Assembly (NCBI RefSeq): GCF_001625445.1 | Contig: NZ_LWHG01000011.1 | Span: forward strand, 186,001 to 250,000 | From: Haladaptatus sp. R4 | GTDB lineage: Archaea > Halobacteriota > Halobacteria > Halobacteriales > Haladaptataceae | Length of the DNA: 64,000 nucleotides | Reading direction: 5' to 3' | Part shown: positions 27,786 to 38,302 of the stretch, in pieces | Layout: every line of letters starts with the position of its first letter | Position numbering within the stretch: the first letter of the stretch is position 1 | Notes under the pieces: generated by a model | The model's database searches: none | Seen by the model: the letters and a program-made list of their open reading frames with translations, nothing else | What the model was told of the DNA's origin: nothing | Position numbers and translations under genes: made by a program

Positions 27786-29176
27786 TCTTCCGCTTCTTCC
27801 TCGACGTAGTGCTCCTCGATTTCGTCTTCGCTCACGCGATTGAGCTTCGTCTTCGGAAGCATCGAGATGAGTTCCCAGCCGATGTCCAGCGTCTCTTCGA
27901 TGTCACGGCTCGTGTGGAAGCCCTGATTGAGGAACTCGTCCTCGAAGCGGTCGGCGAAGTCGAGGTACCTGTTGTCGTCCTCGCTCAGCGCTTCACGACC
28001 GACGATGTTCACGAGGTCGCGCAGGTCCTCACCTTCCGCGTACGCCGCGAACATCTGGTCGGAGAGACCGGAGTGGTCTCCACGGGTGAGCCCCTCGCCG
28101 ATACCGTCGTCCATCAGCCGCGAGAGGGACGGAAGCGGGTTGATCGGCGGTTTGACACCCTGCGAGTTCAGGTCGCGGTCGAGCATGATCTGCCCTTCCG
28201 TGATGTACCCGGTCAGGTCGGGAATCGGATGCGTGTCGTCGTCGCCCGGCATCGTGAGGATGGGAATCTGCGTGACGGACCCCTTGCGTCCCTCGATACG
28301 GCCCGCACGCTCGTAGAGCTGTGCAAGGTCCGTGTACATGTATCCGGGGTAGCCACGTCGACCCGGAACCTCTTCGCGGGCGGCACCGATCTCACGGAGC
28401 GCCTCACAGTAGTTCGTCATGTCCGTCAGGATAACCAGCACGTGGTAGTCCTTGTCGAACGCGAGATACTCCGCCGTGGTGAGCGCCATTCGCGGCGTGA
28501 CCGTCCGCTCGACTGCGGGGTCGTCCGCGAGGTTCATGAAGACGACCGAGCGTTCCAGCGCACCGGTCCGCTCGAAGTCCTCCATGAACTCGTTCGCCTC
28601 TTCGGCCGTGATGCCCATCGCGCCGAACACCACTGCGAACTCGCTCTCTTCGCCTTCCTCCTCGTCTTCGAGCACGCTCGCCTGTCGTGCGATCTGAAGC
28701 GCGAGGTCGTTGTGCGGCAGACCGGATGCCGAGAAGATGGGTAGCTTCTGTCCGCGAACCAGCGTGTTCATGCCGTCGATGGCCGACACGCCGGTCTGGA
28801 TGAACTCCTCGGGATACTCCCGTGCGTACGGGTTGATCGCCGCGCCGACGATGTCACGCCGCTCGTCCGGAACGATTTCCGGACCGCCGTCGATTGGCTG
28901 TCCGGACCCGTCGAGGACGCGTCCGAGCAGGTCCTCGGTGACAGGCATCTTCAACGTCTCACCGAGGAATCGAACTGACGATTGGCGGTCGATACCTTCG
29001 GTGCCTTCGAACACCTGAATCGAGACGAGTCCCTCGCTCGATTCGAGCACCTGTCCGCGCAGCGTTTCGCCGGCCGGTGTCTCGATTTCGACCATCTCGT
29101 CGTATCCGATGGGCTCATCGACCTCGGCGAACACCAGCGGACCGCTGATTTCGGTAATTGTCTGGTATTCTTTCAT
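27770..29176 (-). CDS. atpB: A-type ATP synthase subunit B (regulatory, non-catalytic)
   Basis: 468 residues. The nucleotide-binding domain lacks the standard Walker A lysine motif: the P-loop position reads [18 protein letters not shown], as in all B subunits. Other signs are [18 protein letters not shown] and the [23 protein letters not shown] segment. It alternates with subunit A in the A1 hexamer. Its ATG lies next to the end of atpA (1-base overlap). Confidence 0.97.
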   Translation of the reverse strand: MKEYQTITEISGPLVFAEVDEPIGYDEMVEIETPAGETLRGQVLESSEGLVSIQVFEGTEGIDRQSSVRFLGETLKMPVTEDLLGRVLDGSGQPIDGGPEIVPDERRDIVGAAINPYAREYPEEFIQTGVSAIDGMNTLVRGQKLPIFSASGLPHNDLALQIARQASVLEDEEEGEESEFAVVFGAMGITAEEANEFMEDFERTGALERSVVFMNLADDPAVERTVTPRMALTTAEYLAFDKDYHVLVILTDMTNYCEALREIGAAREEVPGRRGYPGYMYTDLAQLYERAGRIEGRKGSVTQIPILTMPGDDDTHPIPDLTGYITEGQIMLDRDLNSQGVKPPINPLPSLSRLMDDGIGEGLTRGDHSGLSDQMFAAYAEGEDLRDLVNIVGREALSEDDNRYLDFADRFEDEFLNQGFHTSRDIEETLDIGWELISMLPKTKLNRVSEDEIEEHYVEEEAEEVAAD

Positions 29177-30936
29177 TAGTATTTCTCCCTGAGCTCTTCG
29201 GTGATGTCCTCTTCGATCTCTTCGACGAAGTCCTCCCAGTCCTCGGTCACGCCGATACGGTTCAGGCGTGGGGCGGCCTCGATGGACGTGATTTCGTCAA
29301 TCGGCACGCCAGCTTCGAGCGCTGCGAACGCTTCGTCGTTGAACGTCTCGATGGCTTCGAGCATCCGGTAGGTCTTCTCCGGCGAACAGAAGGCGTCCGT
29401 GTCGTTGAACGCGTTCTGCTGGAGCCATCCTTCACGGAGGTAGCGTGCGACTTCGAGCGTCAACTGCTGGTCTTCCGGCAGCGCGTCCTTTCCGACGAGC
29501 TGAACGATCTCCTGCAGTTCGCCCTCCTCGTCGAGAACGTCGGTCGCCCACTGGCGTTTCTCGGGGAAGTCCTGCCGGACGTTCTGTTCGTACCACGGAT
29601 CGAGTTGATCCTTGTACAGCGAGTAGGATTCCTCCCAGTTGATCGCCGGGAAGTGCCGACGTTCCGCGAGGTCGGCGTCAAGCGCCCAGAACGTCTTCAC
29701 GATACGCAGGGTGTTCTGCGTGACGGGCTCGGAGAAGTCTCCCCCTGGGGGACTAACTGCACCGATGGCCGTCACCGAACCTTCCGTACCGTTGATGTTG
29801 TCGAACTTGCCTGCGCGCTCGTAGAACTGGGCGAGTCGGGCGGCGAGGTACGCCGGGTATCCCTCTTCGCCGGGCATCTCTTCGAGACGCGAGGAAATCT
29901 CGCGCATCGCCTCCGCCCACCGCGAGGTGGAGTCGGCCATGAGTGCGACGTCGTATCCCATGTCGCGGTAGTACTCCGCGATGGTGATTCCCGTGTAGAT
30001 GCACGACTCGCGTGCTGCCACGGGCATGTTCGACGTGTTCGCGATGAGGCACGTCCGCGACATGAGCGGTTTGCCCGTTCGCGGGTCTTCGAGTTCCGGG
30101 AAGTCCTCGATGACTTCCGTCATCTCGTTTCCGCGCTCGCCACAGCCGACGTAGACGACGATGTCCGCGTCGGCCCACTTGGCCAGCGAGTGCTGAGTGA
30201 CCGTCTTTCCGGACCCGAACGGTCCCGGAATCGCGGCCGTCCCACCTTTGGCGATGGGGAACAAACCATCAAGAATTCGCTGCCCGGACACCAGCGGTGT
30301 CAGGGGCGTCTTCTTGTCGACGCTCGGTCGCGCCTCACGAACCGGCCACTCCTGTTGCATCGAGACTTCTTCGCCGTTGTCGAGTTCGACGATGGCCTCG
30401 TTGACGTCGTAGTTGCCGCTCTTCACGCTGACGACTTCGCCGCCCTCGTAGTCCGGCGGCACCATCACCTTGTGTTCGATGCTCTCGGTCTCGGGAACGG
30501 TTCCGACGATGTCGCCGGGTTCGACCGTGTCACCTTCGTTGACGGTTGCGGTGAACTCCCACGTCTTCTCCTGGTCGATACCCGGAGCGTCGACACCACG
30601 GTCGAGGAACGCGCCCATCTTGCTTTCGAGAACGTCGAGCGGGCGTTGCACTCCGTCGTAGATGGAGTAGAGCATTCCCGGTCCGAGTTCGACCGACAGC
30701 GGTTCGCCCGTGTTCTCGACGGGTTCACCGGGTGCGACGTTCGAGGTCTCCTCGTACACCTGAATCGTGGTTACGTTTCCTTCGATTTCGATGACCTCTC
30801 CCATCAGCCCTTCCTCACCGACGTACACGACGTCGTTCATCCGGGCACCGAGGTCCGTGGCGGTAACGACCGGTCCGCTCACGCTCTGAATGACGCCGTC
30901 CTCACGGACGACGTCGCTGTCTGTTGCCTGGCTCAT
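29176..30936 (-). CDS. atpA: A-type ATP synthase subunit A (catalytic)
   Basis: 586 residues, normal length with no intein. Walker A GPFGSGKT at 238-245, the non-homologous insertion typical of A subunits at about 115-190, and the arm [22 protein letters not shown]. It makes or hydrolyses ATP in the A1 head. Its stop overlaps atpB and its ATG overlaps the end of atpF by 4 bases. Confidence 0.98.
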   Translation of the reverse strand: MSQATDSDVVREDGVIQSVSGPVVTATDLGARMNDVVYVGEEGLMGEVIEIEGNVTTIQVYEETSNVAPGEPVENTGEPLSVELGPGMLYSIYDGVQRPLDVLESKMGAFLDRGVDAPGIDQEKTWEFTATVNEGDTVEPGDIVGTVPETESIEHKVMVPPDYEGGEVVSVKSGNYDVNEAIVELDNGEEVSMQQEWPVREARPSVDKKTPLTPLVSGQRILDGLFPIAKGGTAAIPGPFGSGKTVTQHSLAKWADADIVVYVGCGERGNEMTEVIEDFPELEDPRTGKPLMSRTCLIANTSNMPVAARESCIYTGITIAEYYRDMGYDVALMADSTSRWAEAMREISSRLEEMPGEEGYPAYLAARLAQFYERAGKFDNINGTEGSVTAIGAVSPPGGDFSEPVTQNTLRIVKTFWALDADLAERRHFPAINWEESYSLYKDQLDPWYEQNVRQDFPEKRQWATDVLDEEGELQEIVQLVGKDALPEDQQLTLEVARYLREGWLQQNAFNDTDAFCSPEKTYRMLEAIETFNDEAFAALEAGVPIDEITSIEAAPRLNRIGVTEDWEDFVEEIEEDITEELREKY

Positions 30937-31274
30937 TCGTTATCACCTTGTTCGTCTTCGTCCATAAGGTCGATACCGATCGCACGCTTGATCTTGTCGC
31001 GGAGTCCGCTGCTTCCCGCGCCACCGCCCAGCGCTACGAGGGTGGGCTCGATACTCGTCTCGACGTCGTTCCGGACGTTCCGAGAGAGATGTTCGAGGTC
31101 GTCGTCGTGCATCACGATGATGCCCACGTCGTCGTCCGTCAGTACGCGAGAAACTGCGTCGTCCAAGCTCTCCGCTTTCTCGTCATCCGGAACGTTTTCG
31201 AACTTCCGGACGCCTGCGAGGCGAAATCCGGTCGTGAAGTCCGGGCTCCCGATGACGGCTATCTCTTGGCTCAT
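30933..31274 (-). CDS. atpF: A-type ATP synthase subunit F
   Basis: 113 residues, small Rossmann-like subunit of the central stalk: [20 protein letters not shown] at the start and [14 protein letters not shown] in the core. It couples the stalk to the catalytic head. Overlaps atpC and atpA by 4 bases on either side. Confidence 0.95.
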   Translation of the reverse strand: MSQEIAVIGSPDFTTGFRLAGVRKFENVPDDEKAESLDDAVSRVLTDDDVGIIVMHDDDLEHLSRNVRNDVETSIEPTLVALGGGAGSSGLRDKIKRAIGIDLMDEDEQGDNE

Positions 31275-32329
31275 AGTAGTACCAGTTCCTCTTCGATTTG
31301 GTCCTCTGACAGTCCCGCTTCGCGCCCTCGTGCGATCGCACGGATGTTATCGACTTCACGCTGTTTGGCGAGAACGTAAGCGAACACTGGACACACGGAT
31401 AACGGAAACACGTGTGAAAGGTGGTCCGAGTATTCGAGCAACGCCTTATCTAGAGCGTGCTCGAATCCAATCAGACTGTCGGCTCGCTCAAGCTCGTCCA
31501 GCGCTTCGTCCAGTTTATCCCCGTAACGGCTGTCACGAAGCCGGGCGATCAGTTCGTCGGGATTGCCTGCGAGTTGTGCCAGTGTCGATGCGTCGAACAG
31601 CCGTCCCCCGGAGATGTAGTACTTCGCGGGGTCGATGTCGGCGCCGCTTCGGCTGGCACGAAGGACGTTCCGGATGTTCCGGAAGTCGATTTCCGCTTGC
31701 AAGAAATCGACGTACATGTCCGTTGCGCGGTCCGGACCGACGATGATTCCGTCCATCAGCGCTTCGTAATACGCCCGATCGATGGCGTTTTCGAGCGGGA
31801 TCAACAGCCCGGTCTCCTCGTGATCCTGATACGCTTCTTCGACGGCGTCGCCGAACATCGTATCGGACAGGAGATCGACGACTTCCTCGATGGTGGTCGC
31901 GTCGAGCATCCGGTCGAGGAAGCGGTTGGAGAACTCACCGGCGCGGATCAGGTCCGCCTCGACGAGTTCTCGATCCGCGTCGGAGTAGATGCCACGGATC
32001 ACGGTCTTGATGTTCCAGTCGTCGAACTTCCGGAGATAGCGGGCGATGAGGTCGTAAAGTTTCCCGTCGGCCCACTGCAACAGGTCGTCGAAGTGCTTGG
32101 CGAGGTTGGCGTGGAGCGCGTACTCCACGAGGTTGACGCCATCGTAGCGTGCGCCGAGTGCGTTCACTTCCTCCTCGTACTCCGTCTCCTCCATGTACCG
32201 GGCGATTTCTCCCGGGCCCATTCGAATGAGCTTGCGGTAGTCCTCCTCGGAGAAGAGAGTGGCGCGGCGCGTCTTGACGCGCGCGTTGACGTACTCGTAG
32301 TTTGATGCGTCGCTGCTAATAACCTTCAT
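31271..32329 (-). CDS. atpC: A-type ATP synthase subunit C (rotor cap)
   Basis: 352 residues, all helical, a three-fold repeated funnel that sits on the membrane ring and holds the D/F stalk. It starts with YEYVNARVKTRRATLFSEED and ends with AKQREVDNIRAIARGREAGL, the two most conserved parts of the family. Overlaps atpE and atpF by 4 bases on either side. Confidence 0.95.
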   Translation of the reverse strand: MKVISSDASNYEYVNARVKTRRATLFSEEDYRKLIRMGPGEIARYMEETEYEEEVNALGARYDGVNLVEYALHANLAKHFDDLLQWADGKLYDLIARYLRKFDDWNIKTVIRGIYSDADRELVEADLIRAGEFSNRFLDRMLDATTIEEVVDLLSDTMFGDAVEEAYQDHEETGLLIPLENAIDRAYYEALMDGIIVGPDRATDMYVDFLQAEIDFRNIRNVLRASRSGADIDPAKYYISGGRLFDASTLAQLAGNPDELIARLRDSRYGDKLDEALDELERADSLIGFEHALDKALLEYSDHLSHVFPLSVCPVFAYVLAKQREVDNIRAIARGREAGLSEDQIEEELVLL

Positions 32330-32910
32330 TGGTCGTCAAACAGCTTCGAGCTGATGTCTTTTAGCTGATCGTCCCAGACGGTTTCGAGGATCGAGTCGAA
32401 CGTGTTGTTCACTCTGACTCTCGACGCGTCGCCTTCGACGACGACGCCGCCGAGACAGTCGTACTCACCGGCGTGCTCGAAGTTTTCGTAGTCGTCCAGG
32501 ATCTCGGTGACGAGTTCCTCGTCGGACGGACACGAGTAGACGCGGACCGATTCCTCGTCCTCGAACTCGGTCGCTGCGGCGTCGAGCAGTTCGCGCGTCA
32601 GCTCCTCGCGCTCGTCGCCGCCGAGCTCCGAGAGACGGTCCTCGACCGCATCGCGAACGTCCTGGATGACGTCACGACGGGCGCTCAGGCGCTTCTGTTT
32701 GGCTTCGAGCTTGGCACCCGAGAGGCGCTGGTCGCGTTCCTGTTCGATCTGGTTCTCGATCTCTCGTTCTTTCGCCGCTACGATTTCATCGGCGTCCGCT
32801 TCGGCCGCCTCGACGATCTCGGCGGCGCGGTCGTCGGCCTCTGCGCGGATTTCGTCCGCGCGCGTGCTGGCTTCGTCCCGAATGTCCTCAACTACTGTTT
32901 CCAAACTCAT
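32326..32910 (-). CDS. atpE: A-type ATP synthase subunit E (peripheral stalk)
   Basis: 194 residues. The N-terminal 100 residues are a long acidic coiled coil (heptads in EIRAEADDRAAEIVEAAEAD); the C-terminal part is the globular domain that holds the catalytic head (GGVVVEGDASRVRVNNTFDS). Pairs with subunit H to form the stator. Confidence 0.94.
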   Translation of the reverse strand: MSLETVVEDIRDEASTRADEIRAEADDRAAEIVEAAEADADEIVAAKEREIENQIEQERDQRLSGAKLEAKQKRLSARRDVIQDVRDAVEDRLSELGGDEREELTRELLDAAATEFEDEESVRVYSCPSDEELVTEILDDYENFEHAGEYDCLGGVVVEGDASRVRVNNTFDSILETVWDDQLKDISSKLFDDQ

Positions 32911-32931
32911 AGGTGGAAATGAAATTGGTCG

Positions 32932-33204
32932 TTATTGTACGATGAACACGACGACCAGCGCCAGAATGACGAGGGTCTCCGGGAGCACCGTCATGATCAG
33001 TCCGAGACCGAAGAAGTCGCGGTCCTCGGCGATTGCGCCGACGGCGGCGGCACCGATGCCACCCTCCGCGACGCCTGCGCCGAGTGCGGCGAGACCGACA
33101 CCGAGCGTAGCACCTGCCTTCGGAGGGAAGGCCGGGGTAGTGTTTGCAGCGTCCTGTGCGAGCAGTACCGCGGTCTGTGTGAATGCGAGTATGAATTCGT
33201 ACAT
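32932..33204 (-). CDS. atpK: A-type ATP synthase subunit K (membrane ring, c-type)
   Basis: 90 residues. After an N-terminal hydrophobic stretch come two membrane helices: GATLGVGLAALGAGVAEGG and the ion-binding helix GLIMTVLPETLVILALVV with the essential Glu76. The ion is probably H+, as in other haloarchaea; the sequence alone does not prove it. It is a single-hairpin subunit. Confidence 0.94.
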   Translation of the reverse strand: MYEFILAFTQTAVLLAQDAANTTPAFPPKAGATLGVGLAALGAGVAEGGIGAAAVGAIAEDRDFFGLGLIMTVLPETLVILALVVVFIVQ

Positions 33205-33211
33205 GGTTTAC

Positions 33212-35296
33212 TTAGTCCTCTGTGGTGTAGGATCTGTCGTAGCCGAACGGTTGGAACTTCTCCCCACCGCCCTCATAAAACTTCCCAAAGAATTCCACGT
33301 ATTCCAGTCGCAGGGCCTGTAGACCTGCGCTGACGATGCCGAGCGCTAGCACGACAAGGTGGCCCAGGATCAGCAGGACGATTCCGAAGAGTACCCCGAT
33401 GATACCCATGTGGAACAGCCCAGGGAAGACTACCTCGCCGTGGCTGACGGCGGACGGGGCCGTATCGATGAGGTAGTGGTAGCTCTCTCCATCGAAGGAG
33501 GCGCCGAACACGAGTAGGTTGACGACGAGCGCGATACCCGCCTCTGCGATGATCTCTGCGGTCAGCCGTGCGTAGGAGAGCACGTGCGTGACGACTTCCA
33601 GGCCATCTACGAGTGCGATGATCAGTCCTTCGCTGACGACGAGCGCGATCATGCCGACGAGGGCGATCGCTAAGCCCACCATCCCGGTCTCGGGTGAGAA
33701 GCCGGTAAAGCCGAGCGGAACAGGCTCCCCGTTGAACACCGTGAATAGGAACTCCGGTTTCGAACCCTTGGTGCTCGTACTGAGAATCCAGAGCCAGAGC
33801 CCGTTCATCAGCAGTATCCAGGAGCCTGCCTCCATGAAGGCGTGCTTGATCCCGTGGTCCAACTTCTCGCGGAAGTCGAAGATGAATCCCACGTTGATGT
33901 GGAGCAACCCGACGAGGATGCTCATGACTAGCCAGAGGTACGCCCACTCGACGGCCGACGGTGTCAGCCCCTTTTCCATCGGTGGACCGCCAGCCCCGTA
34001 GAGGGCGTGAGCGAAGTGGAAGCCGAAGAACTCGGCGAAGATGATACCGAAGACGATGGTGACTCCGCCGGACCAGAGCGCGATGCCGCCGAGGCTCTTG
34101 AACCCGCCGTCGAATCGGGTGAAGAGGTACCACCCCACCGTAAGGTAGATCAAGCCGTACCCCACGTCGCCGATCATGAATCCGAAGAAGATCGGGAGCG
34201 TGAGGAACAGCACGATGGTTGGATCGATCTCGAAGTATCGCGGCCTGTTGATGGTTTCGACCAACAGTTCGAACGGCCGAGTCGGGTCAGGGTTGTCCTG
34301 GACGACCGGCGGGTTCTCCTCCGTACCGCCGTCCATGGCGACGTGGTGTTCCTCCGTTGGGTTGCGATAGGCGGCGCGTTCGAGTTCGTCGACATCGGCG
34401 CGGTCGCCGACCGCCGACCGAATGGCGGTCACAAGGTCGTCGTAGCGGTCGGACGGGATCCACCCTTCGGCGATGAAGGCGTTCTCCGTCGTTGCAAACT
34501 GAAGCGGCGCTTCCTCTTTCTGTACCTCGATAGCGAGTTTTTCCTCGGCCGCCAACAGGAAGCCAGCAGCATCGAGTTTCACGTCGTTTAGCTCGCTCTC
34601 GACGCCGTTGAGCTTCGATTCGTGCTTCTGATAGTCGTGTTCGAGCTCCGCGACGTACTCCTCGGGGCTTCCCGAGGCCTCCGGAACGTCGTACGTCGTA
34701 AACTCGATACCGACCAATGCCTCGCCGAGTGCGTCTTCCGCCCCGTCTTCCGGGTAGACGAAGACGGCGACCGTCCGCTCCTCGGAGAACAGTTCGTACT
34801 CCTGAACGTCGCTCGACTCGGCGAGCGCGCGTTCGATTTCGTTCGCGTCCCCTTCGCCAACGGCGACCTGTAGATGGTCGTATCCCGACAACAGATCGAG
34901 GTCGATGCCGAGGGTGGCGAACGGCTTCATCGCGTCTATCCGTTCTTCGACGCTCTGTAGTTCTGCTTCGAGTTCGTTTCGTCGGGCGTCCAGGCGGTTG
35001 ACCTGTGCTCGAATCTCTTCGAGTTCCTCTTCGAGGGCTTCGCCGGTAACGATTCGCTGCGGACCGGCGTCCTCCCCACTCACCTCAAGAATACTTTCGA
35101 TCGAACGAACGGTGACGAGTTTGTCGGATGCCTCGTCCGCGCCAGTGACGGGGTTGCCCGGGTCGAATCCTTCCCACGACCCATCGTAATCCGACAGATG
35201 TACGAGATTCAGTTCGTGAATCGCTTCGATGACGTCGGGCATGACCATCCGCGACCCTGCCACCGAGACCTTGCTCATCCGTTCAGGTCTGAGCAT
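33212..35296 (-). CDS. atpI: A-type ATP synthase subunit I (membrane stator, a-type)
   Basis: 694 residues. The N-terminal 380 residues form the cytoplasmic collar with coiled coils (EEELEEIRAQVNRLDARRNE). The C-terminal part has seven or eight membrane helices; the ion half-channel region is LSYARLTAEIIAEAGIALVVNLL, whose Arg is the conserved stator arginine. The start MLRPERMSKVSV overlaps the end of atpH by 14 bases; the internal Met at 35278 is an alternative, but the MLRPE beginning is usual in haloarchaea. Confidence 0.95.
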   Translation of the reverse strand: MLRPERMSKVSVAGSRMVMPDVIEAIHELNLVHLSDYDGSWEGFDPGNPVTGADEASDKLVTVRSIESILEVSGEDAGPQRIVTGEALEEELEEIRAQVNRLDARRNELEAELQSVEERIDAMKPFATLGIDLDLLSGYDHLQVAVGEGDANEIERALAESSDVQEYELFSEERTVAVFVYPEDGAEDALGEALVGIEFTTYDVPEASGSPEEYVAELEHDYQKHESKLNGVESELNDVKLDAAGFLLAAEEKLAIEVQKEEAPLQFATTENAFIAEGWIPSDRYDDLVTAIRSAVGDRADVDELERAAYRNPTEEHHVAMDGGTEENPPVVQDNPDPTRPFELLVETINRPRYFEIDPTIVLFLTLPIFFGFMIGDVGYGLIYLTVGWYLFTRFDGGFKSLGGIALWSGGVTIVFGIIFAEFFGFHFAHALYGAGGPPMEKGLTPSAVEWAYLWLVMSILVGLLHINVGFIFDFREKLDHGIKHAFMEAGSWILLMNGLWLWILSTSTKGSKPEFLFTVFNGEPVPLGFTGFSPETGMVGLAIALVGMIALVVSEGLIIALVDGLEVVTHVLSYARLTAEIIAEAGIALVVNLLVFGASFDGESYHYLIDTAPSAVSHGEVVFPGLFHMGIIGVLFGIVLLILGHLVVLALGIVSAGLQALRLEYVEFFGKFYEGGGEKFQPFGYDRSYTTED

Positions 35297-35615
35297 GCAC
35301 CGCCTCCCTGAATCTGTCGATGACTAATTCTATCGCCTCCTCTTTGTTCTCTTCGGCACGAGTTTCGAGCTCTTCTCGCTCTTTCTCGCCCTCTGCGAGG
35401 ATCTGTTTGCGCTCGGATTCGATATCTTCACGCGCATTTTCGAGTCGTTTCTCTTCCATCTCGTTGGCCTCTTCTTGAGCTTCCGAGCGGATCTCCTCCG
35501 CCTTCGTGTGCGCCTCCGAAATCCGCTCTTCGCGGTCCTCCTCGGCTTGCGCGACGATGCCGTCAGCCTCCGTTTCGGCCTCTTTTATTCGTTCTAGAAC
35601 GTCCGGTCTCGGCAT
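35283..35615 (-). CDS. atpH: A-type ATP synthase subunit H (peripheral stalk)
   Basis: 110 residues, almost entirely a right-handed coiled coil of Glu, Lys, Arg and Ala, e.g. EEANEMEEKRLENARED. It is the partner of subunit E in the stator and the first gene of the operon atpH-I-K-E-C-F-A-B. A TATA-like TTTATAG on the minus strand at about 35648-35656 suggests transcription begins about 10 bases before the ATG. Confidence 0.9.
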   Translation of the reverse strand: MPRPDVLERIKEAETEADGIVAQAEEDREERISEAHTKAEEIRSEAQEEANEMEEKRLENAREDIESERKQILAEGEKEREELETRAEENKEEAIELVIDRFREAVHAQT

Positions 35616-35739
35616 ATGTGGTAATCACGCGAATGGTTGCGCCAGAGGCTATAAACTACTTGCGGAACCATTTGGCTCCCCGTCGGGCGAAAATGGTGGG
35701 GATTCATCATCGTTCGGTCCCAACCGCAACGCAATTACA

Positions 35740-36363
35740 ATGGGCATTCTCGAAGACAAACGTCGAGCACGAATCTTTTACAAATACCTCTCGAAGGTGT
35801 ACGATCAGGTCAACCCGTTCATCTGGAACGAGGAAATGCGCGACGAAGCGCTGTCGATGCTCGACATCGAATCTGACGACCGAGTGCTCGATGTCGGTTG
35901 CGGGACCGGGTTCGGAACCGAAGGACTCCTCGAACATACCGACAACGTCCACGGTCTCGATCAGAGCGTCCACCAACTTGGAAAGGCGTGGGCAAAAATC
36001 GGAAAATATGACCCCGTCAGCTTCTACCGAGGGGACGCCGAGCGACTGCCGTTCAAGGACGATTCGTTCGATGTCGTCTGGTCGTCCGGTTCCATCGAAT
36101 ACTGGCCCGACCCGGTCGAAACCCTCCGTGATATCCGCCGTGTTACCAAACCCGGCGGCGAGGTTCTGATCGTCGGTCCGAACTACCCCGGAACGGGCGT
36201 CATGCAGAAAGTCGCCGATACGATCATGCTCTTTTACGACCGCGACGAGGCGGATCGAATGTTCCACGAAGCGGGCTACGAGGACATTCGTCACCGGGAG
36301 ATGGGTCCGAGTTACGACCCCGATATCGCCATCACGACTGTCGCGCGCGTTCCTGAAGAATAG
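35740..36363 (+). CDS. Prenylquinone-type SAM methyltransferase (VTE3/MPBQ-like)
   Basis: 207 residues. SAM-binding motif LDVGCGTGFGTEGL, then GLDQSVHQLGKA, GDAERLPFKDDSFDVVWSSG and SIEYWPDPVETL. The beginning IFYKYLSKVYDQVNPFIWNEEMRDEAL and the SIEYWPDP block match the 2-methyl-6-phytyl-benzoquinone methyltransferase (VTE3) of plants, a family known to resemble archaeal proteins more than the cyanobacterial enzyme. In a haloarchaeon the natural substrate would be a menaquinone precursor; that step is inferred. Divergent from the ATP synthase operon. Confidence 0.75.
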   Translation: MGILEDKRRARIFYKYLSKVYDQVNPFIWNEEMRDEALSMLDIESDDRVLDVGCGTGFGTEGLLEHTDNVHGLDQSVHQLGKAWAKIGKYDPVSFYRGDAERLPFKDDSFDVVWSSGSIEYWPDPVETLRDIRRVTKPGGEVLIVGPNYPGTGVMQKVADTIMLFYDRDEADRMFHEAGYEDIRHREMGPSYDPDIAITTVARVPEE

Positions 36364-36400
36364 GTACTGTTCGAGGATTATAGAAGACGTTCGAGGATTT

Positions 36401-36865
36401 TCAGCGTGCAGTCGCTTCGATTTCGTTGACGAGCGTTCCGTTTTCGACGATCCGAACGGTGACTTCGTCCCCTCGTTCGAGTAACGGTGCGTTGGTTTCG
36501 GCGAGCGTGAAACTCGCCGTTTCTCCCACGTGCCACGTCGGATCGGATGCGCTGTTGAACGGTCCTGTCGGCCCGGCACGAAACCCGTCCGCCGAAAAGA
36601 ACGGAACTGGCGGTTGATGGGCGAGCGGTTCTCCGTTCACACGCACTTCGATCTCGATCGAATCGACGTCGAGCGAATCTCCTGCCCGGTGTGTAAACGC
36701 TATCCGGTTTGTTGCCGCAGTAGCCGAAACCCCGATGACGGCGTGTTTCGGTTCCCGTACCGACATCGAATGTACCGCCACTGCCCCGATGGTTCCGCCG
36801 ATGACGAGCGTGACGACGAGTAAAAGGACGACCCCGACGACGGGCGAGACGGCGCGTTTCGACAC
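36401..36865 (-). CDS. Archaeal type IV pilin-like protein
   Basis: 154 residues. The N-terminus MSKRAVSPVVGVVLLLVVTL has the class III signal cut by the prepilin peptidase PibD (basic stretch, then A-V-S-P before a hydrophobic helix) and is the standard haloarchaeal pilin/DUF1628 start. The rest is a strand-rich domain with one membrane anchor only. No pilus assembly ATPase is near, so it may be an adhesion pilin used by a machinery encoded elsewhere. Confidence 0.85.
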   Translation of the reverse strand: MSKRAVSPVVGVVLLLVVTLVIGGTIGAVAVHSMSVREPKHAVIGVSATAATNRIAFTHRAGDSLDVDSIEIEVRVNGEPLAHQPPVPFFSADGFRAGPTGPFNSASDPTWHVGETASFTLAETNAPLLERGDEVTVRIVENGTLVNEIEATAR

Positions 36866-36898
36866 GCCAGTCAGTGGTTCCGTATTGCTATTTCAACC

Positions 36899-38155
36899 TT
36901 AGGCCGATCCACCAGCATTCCGTGGCGTTTCACCATTGGAACTCCCGTTCGTTACTCCGTACGGGGTGAGTGTCACTTTCACCGTCTCGGAGTCGTGTGT
37001 CGCGGTGACGGTGAACTCCCGACTCGGTGATACCGTGTATATCGTTCCAGTCGGTCCGGTATCCCCGAGTTCCGTCTCCCCGATTTCGATATGACCGTCG
37101 ACCGGATCACCCTCCGAATCGGTCAGGTTTATTCGGAGCGGTCCGCCGGAGTACGTTCGATTGACGACGAGATGCAGATTCGTGCTGTTGTTTTGGAACG
37201 TGGTTCCGTACGGTACGTGGTCGTCGCCAGCCAGGACCTTATACTGTATCTCTCGGTATATCTTCTTCGTGCCGCTGTCGAGATACGCTCTGATGAGCCC
37301 CTGTGGGTGAACGATTCTCGTTTTCGTCACTTTGTCGTACACCTGGTATGTGCTTGGTGGATCCCCATTAGCCGACGCCCAGGGATATTGACTGACCGTG
37401 ACGTTACGGGCTTTTTGAACCGATAAAAATCCGTTTACGCTTCTATTTCGATAGTCATCTCGATACGCTTCACGGATGTATTGGTCGTTGATCACTGTCG
37501 CGAGGACGACACCTGATTGGCTTGTTGCCACGTAGAGGGGCTTCGAACTCGTCCCGTAGCGGATACTACTGACTGCCGATTCACGTACTCGGCTACGCAG
37601 CGGTATCAAATCAGATTGAAATTCCCGCTCGTGAGGTGAGAACTTGACGACATTTTCCCCTTCGGACGTCATATACTTCATCGAACGTTCCAGGTCGTCA
37701 GCTTCCGTCTGAAGTATCGCGAGTTCTTTTACGTATTCGTCCGTATCGATCTCTTGACCGTTGAACTGCTGGCTCGCCGTCCGCTCGTGGGTCTGGAGGG
37801 ATGAGAGTTTCCGTTCGAGTTTTCCCCTGAATCGAAGCAGTATCTGTCTCTTCTCTCCGCTCGTGCTCACTTTCGATAATTGCTCGTCGAGCGTGTACAT
37901 CCGCTTCTCTGTTTTTAGCGTGTTCCTGTCCATCTCGAGCGCAGTGCTAAGACTCAGCGAAGGGGTAGCCGTATCACTTCTACCTGCCGTTCCGAGACTT
38001 AGGTGGGCGGACGTGTTGTTGAATCCCGATGGATGTGTCGGATTCTTCGCACTCGGTGTCGTCGTTGTCGGTGACGACGCCCCGACTCCAAACACTGCCG
38101 CAGGCGAACAGAGGATGAGAAGGACTGTAACTAAAACGGGGAACGCCCGATTCAT
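36899..38155 (-). CDS. Secreted surface protein, hypothetical (DUF7096-like)
   Basis: 418 residues from the ATG at 38155; a longer upstream frame adds a Cys/Lys-rich extension without support. A Sec signal (MNRAFPVLVTVLLILC...AAVFG) is followed by a Thr/Ser/Pro linker, a coiled coil at about 75-160 (GKLERKLSSLQTHERTASQQ) and strand-rich C-terminal domains with several N-x-S/T sites. No membrane anchor is seen at the C-terminus. The layout resembles haloarchaeal proteins named DUF7096, a label I am not sure of. It faces the membrane-anchored regulator at 38303 across 147 bases. Confidence 0.65.
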   Translation of the reverse strand: MNRAFPVLVTVLLILCSPAAVFGVGASSPTTTTPSAKNPTHPSGFNNTSAHLSLGTAGRSDTATPSLSLSTALEMDRNTLKTEKRMYTLDEQLSKVSTSGEKRQILLRFRGKLERKLSSLQTHERTASQQFNGQEIDTDEYVKELAILQTEADDLERSMKYMTSEGENVVKFSPHEREFQSDLIPLRSRVRESAVSSIRYGTSSKPLYVATSQSGVVLATVINDQYIREAYRDDYRNRSVNGFLSVQKARNVTVSQYPWASANGDPPSTYQVYDKVTKTRIVHPQGLIRAYLDSGTKKIYREIQYKVLAGDDHVPYGTTFQNNSTNLHLVVNRTYSGGPLRINLTDSEGDPVDGHIEIGETELGDTGPTGTIYTVSPSREFTVTATHDSETVKVTLTPYGVTNGSSNGETPRNAGGSA

Positions 38156-38302
38156 ATAGTTGGTTACGCAACTACTCATTAAAATACGTACGGGATTTCT
38201 TTGCCCTTGGATAAACTCCAGAGATTTACGTAAATCTTGTAAGTCAGTTGCTGATGTTTTATCGCACGGATGGAAAGTATTTTCTTGCCTGCTTGACCAC
38301 AC

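Noticed and set aside
29158-31746. A very long open frame (862 codons) on the plus strand
   Set aside because: It is antisense to atpA, atpF and part of atpC, all certain genes. Long antisense frames are normal in GC-rich haloarchaeal DNA; its protein has no domain.
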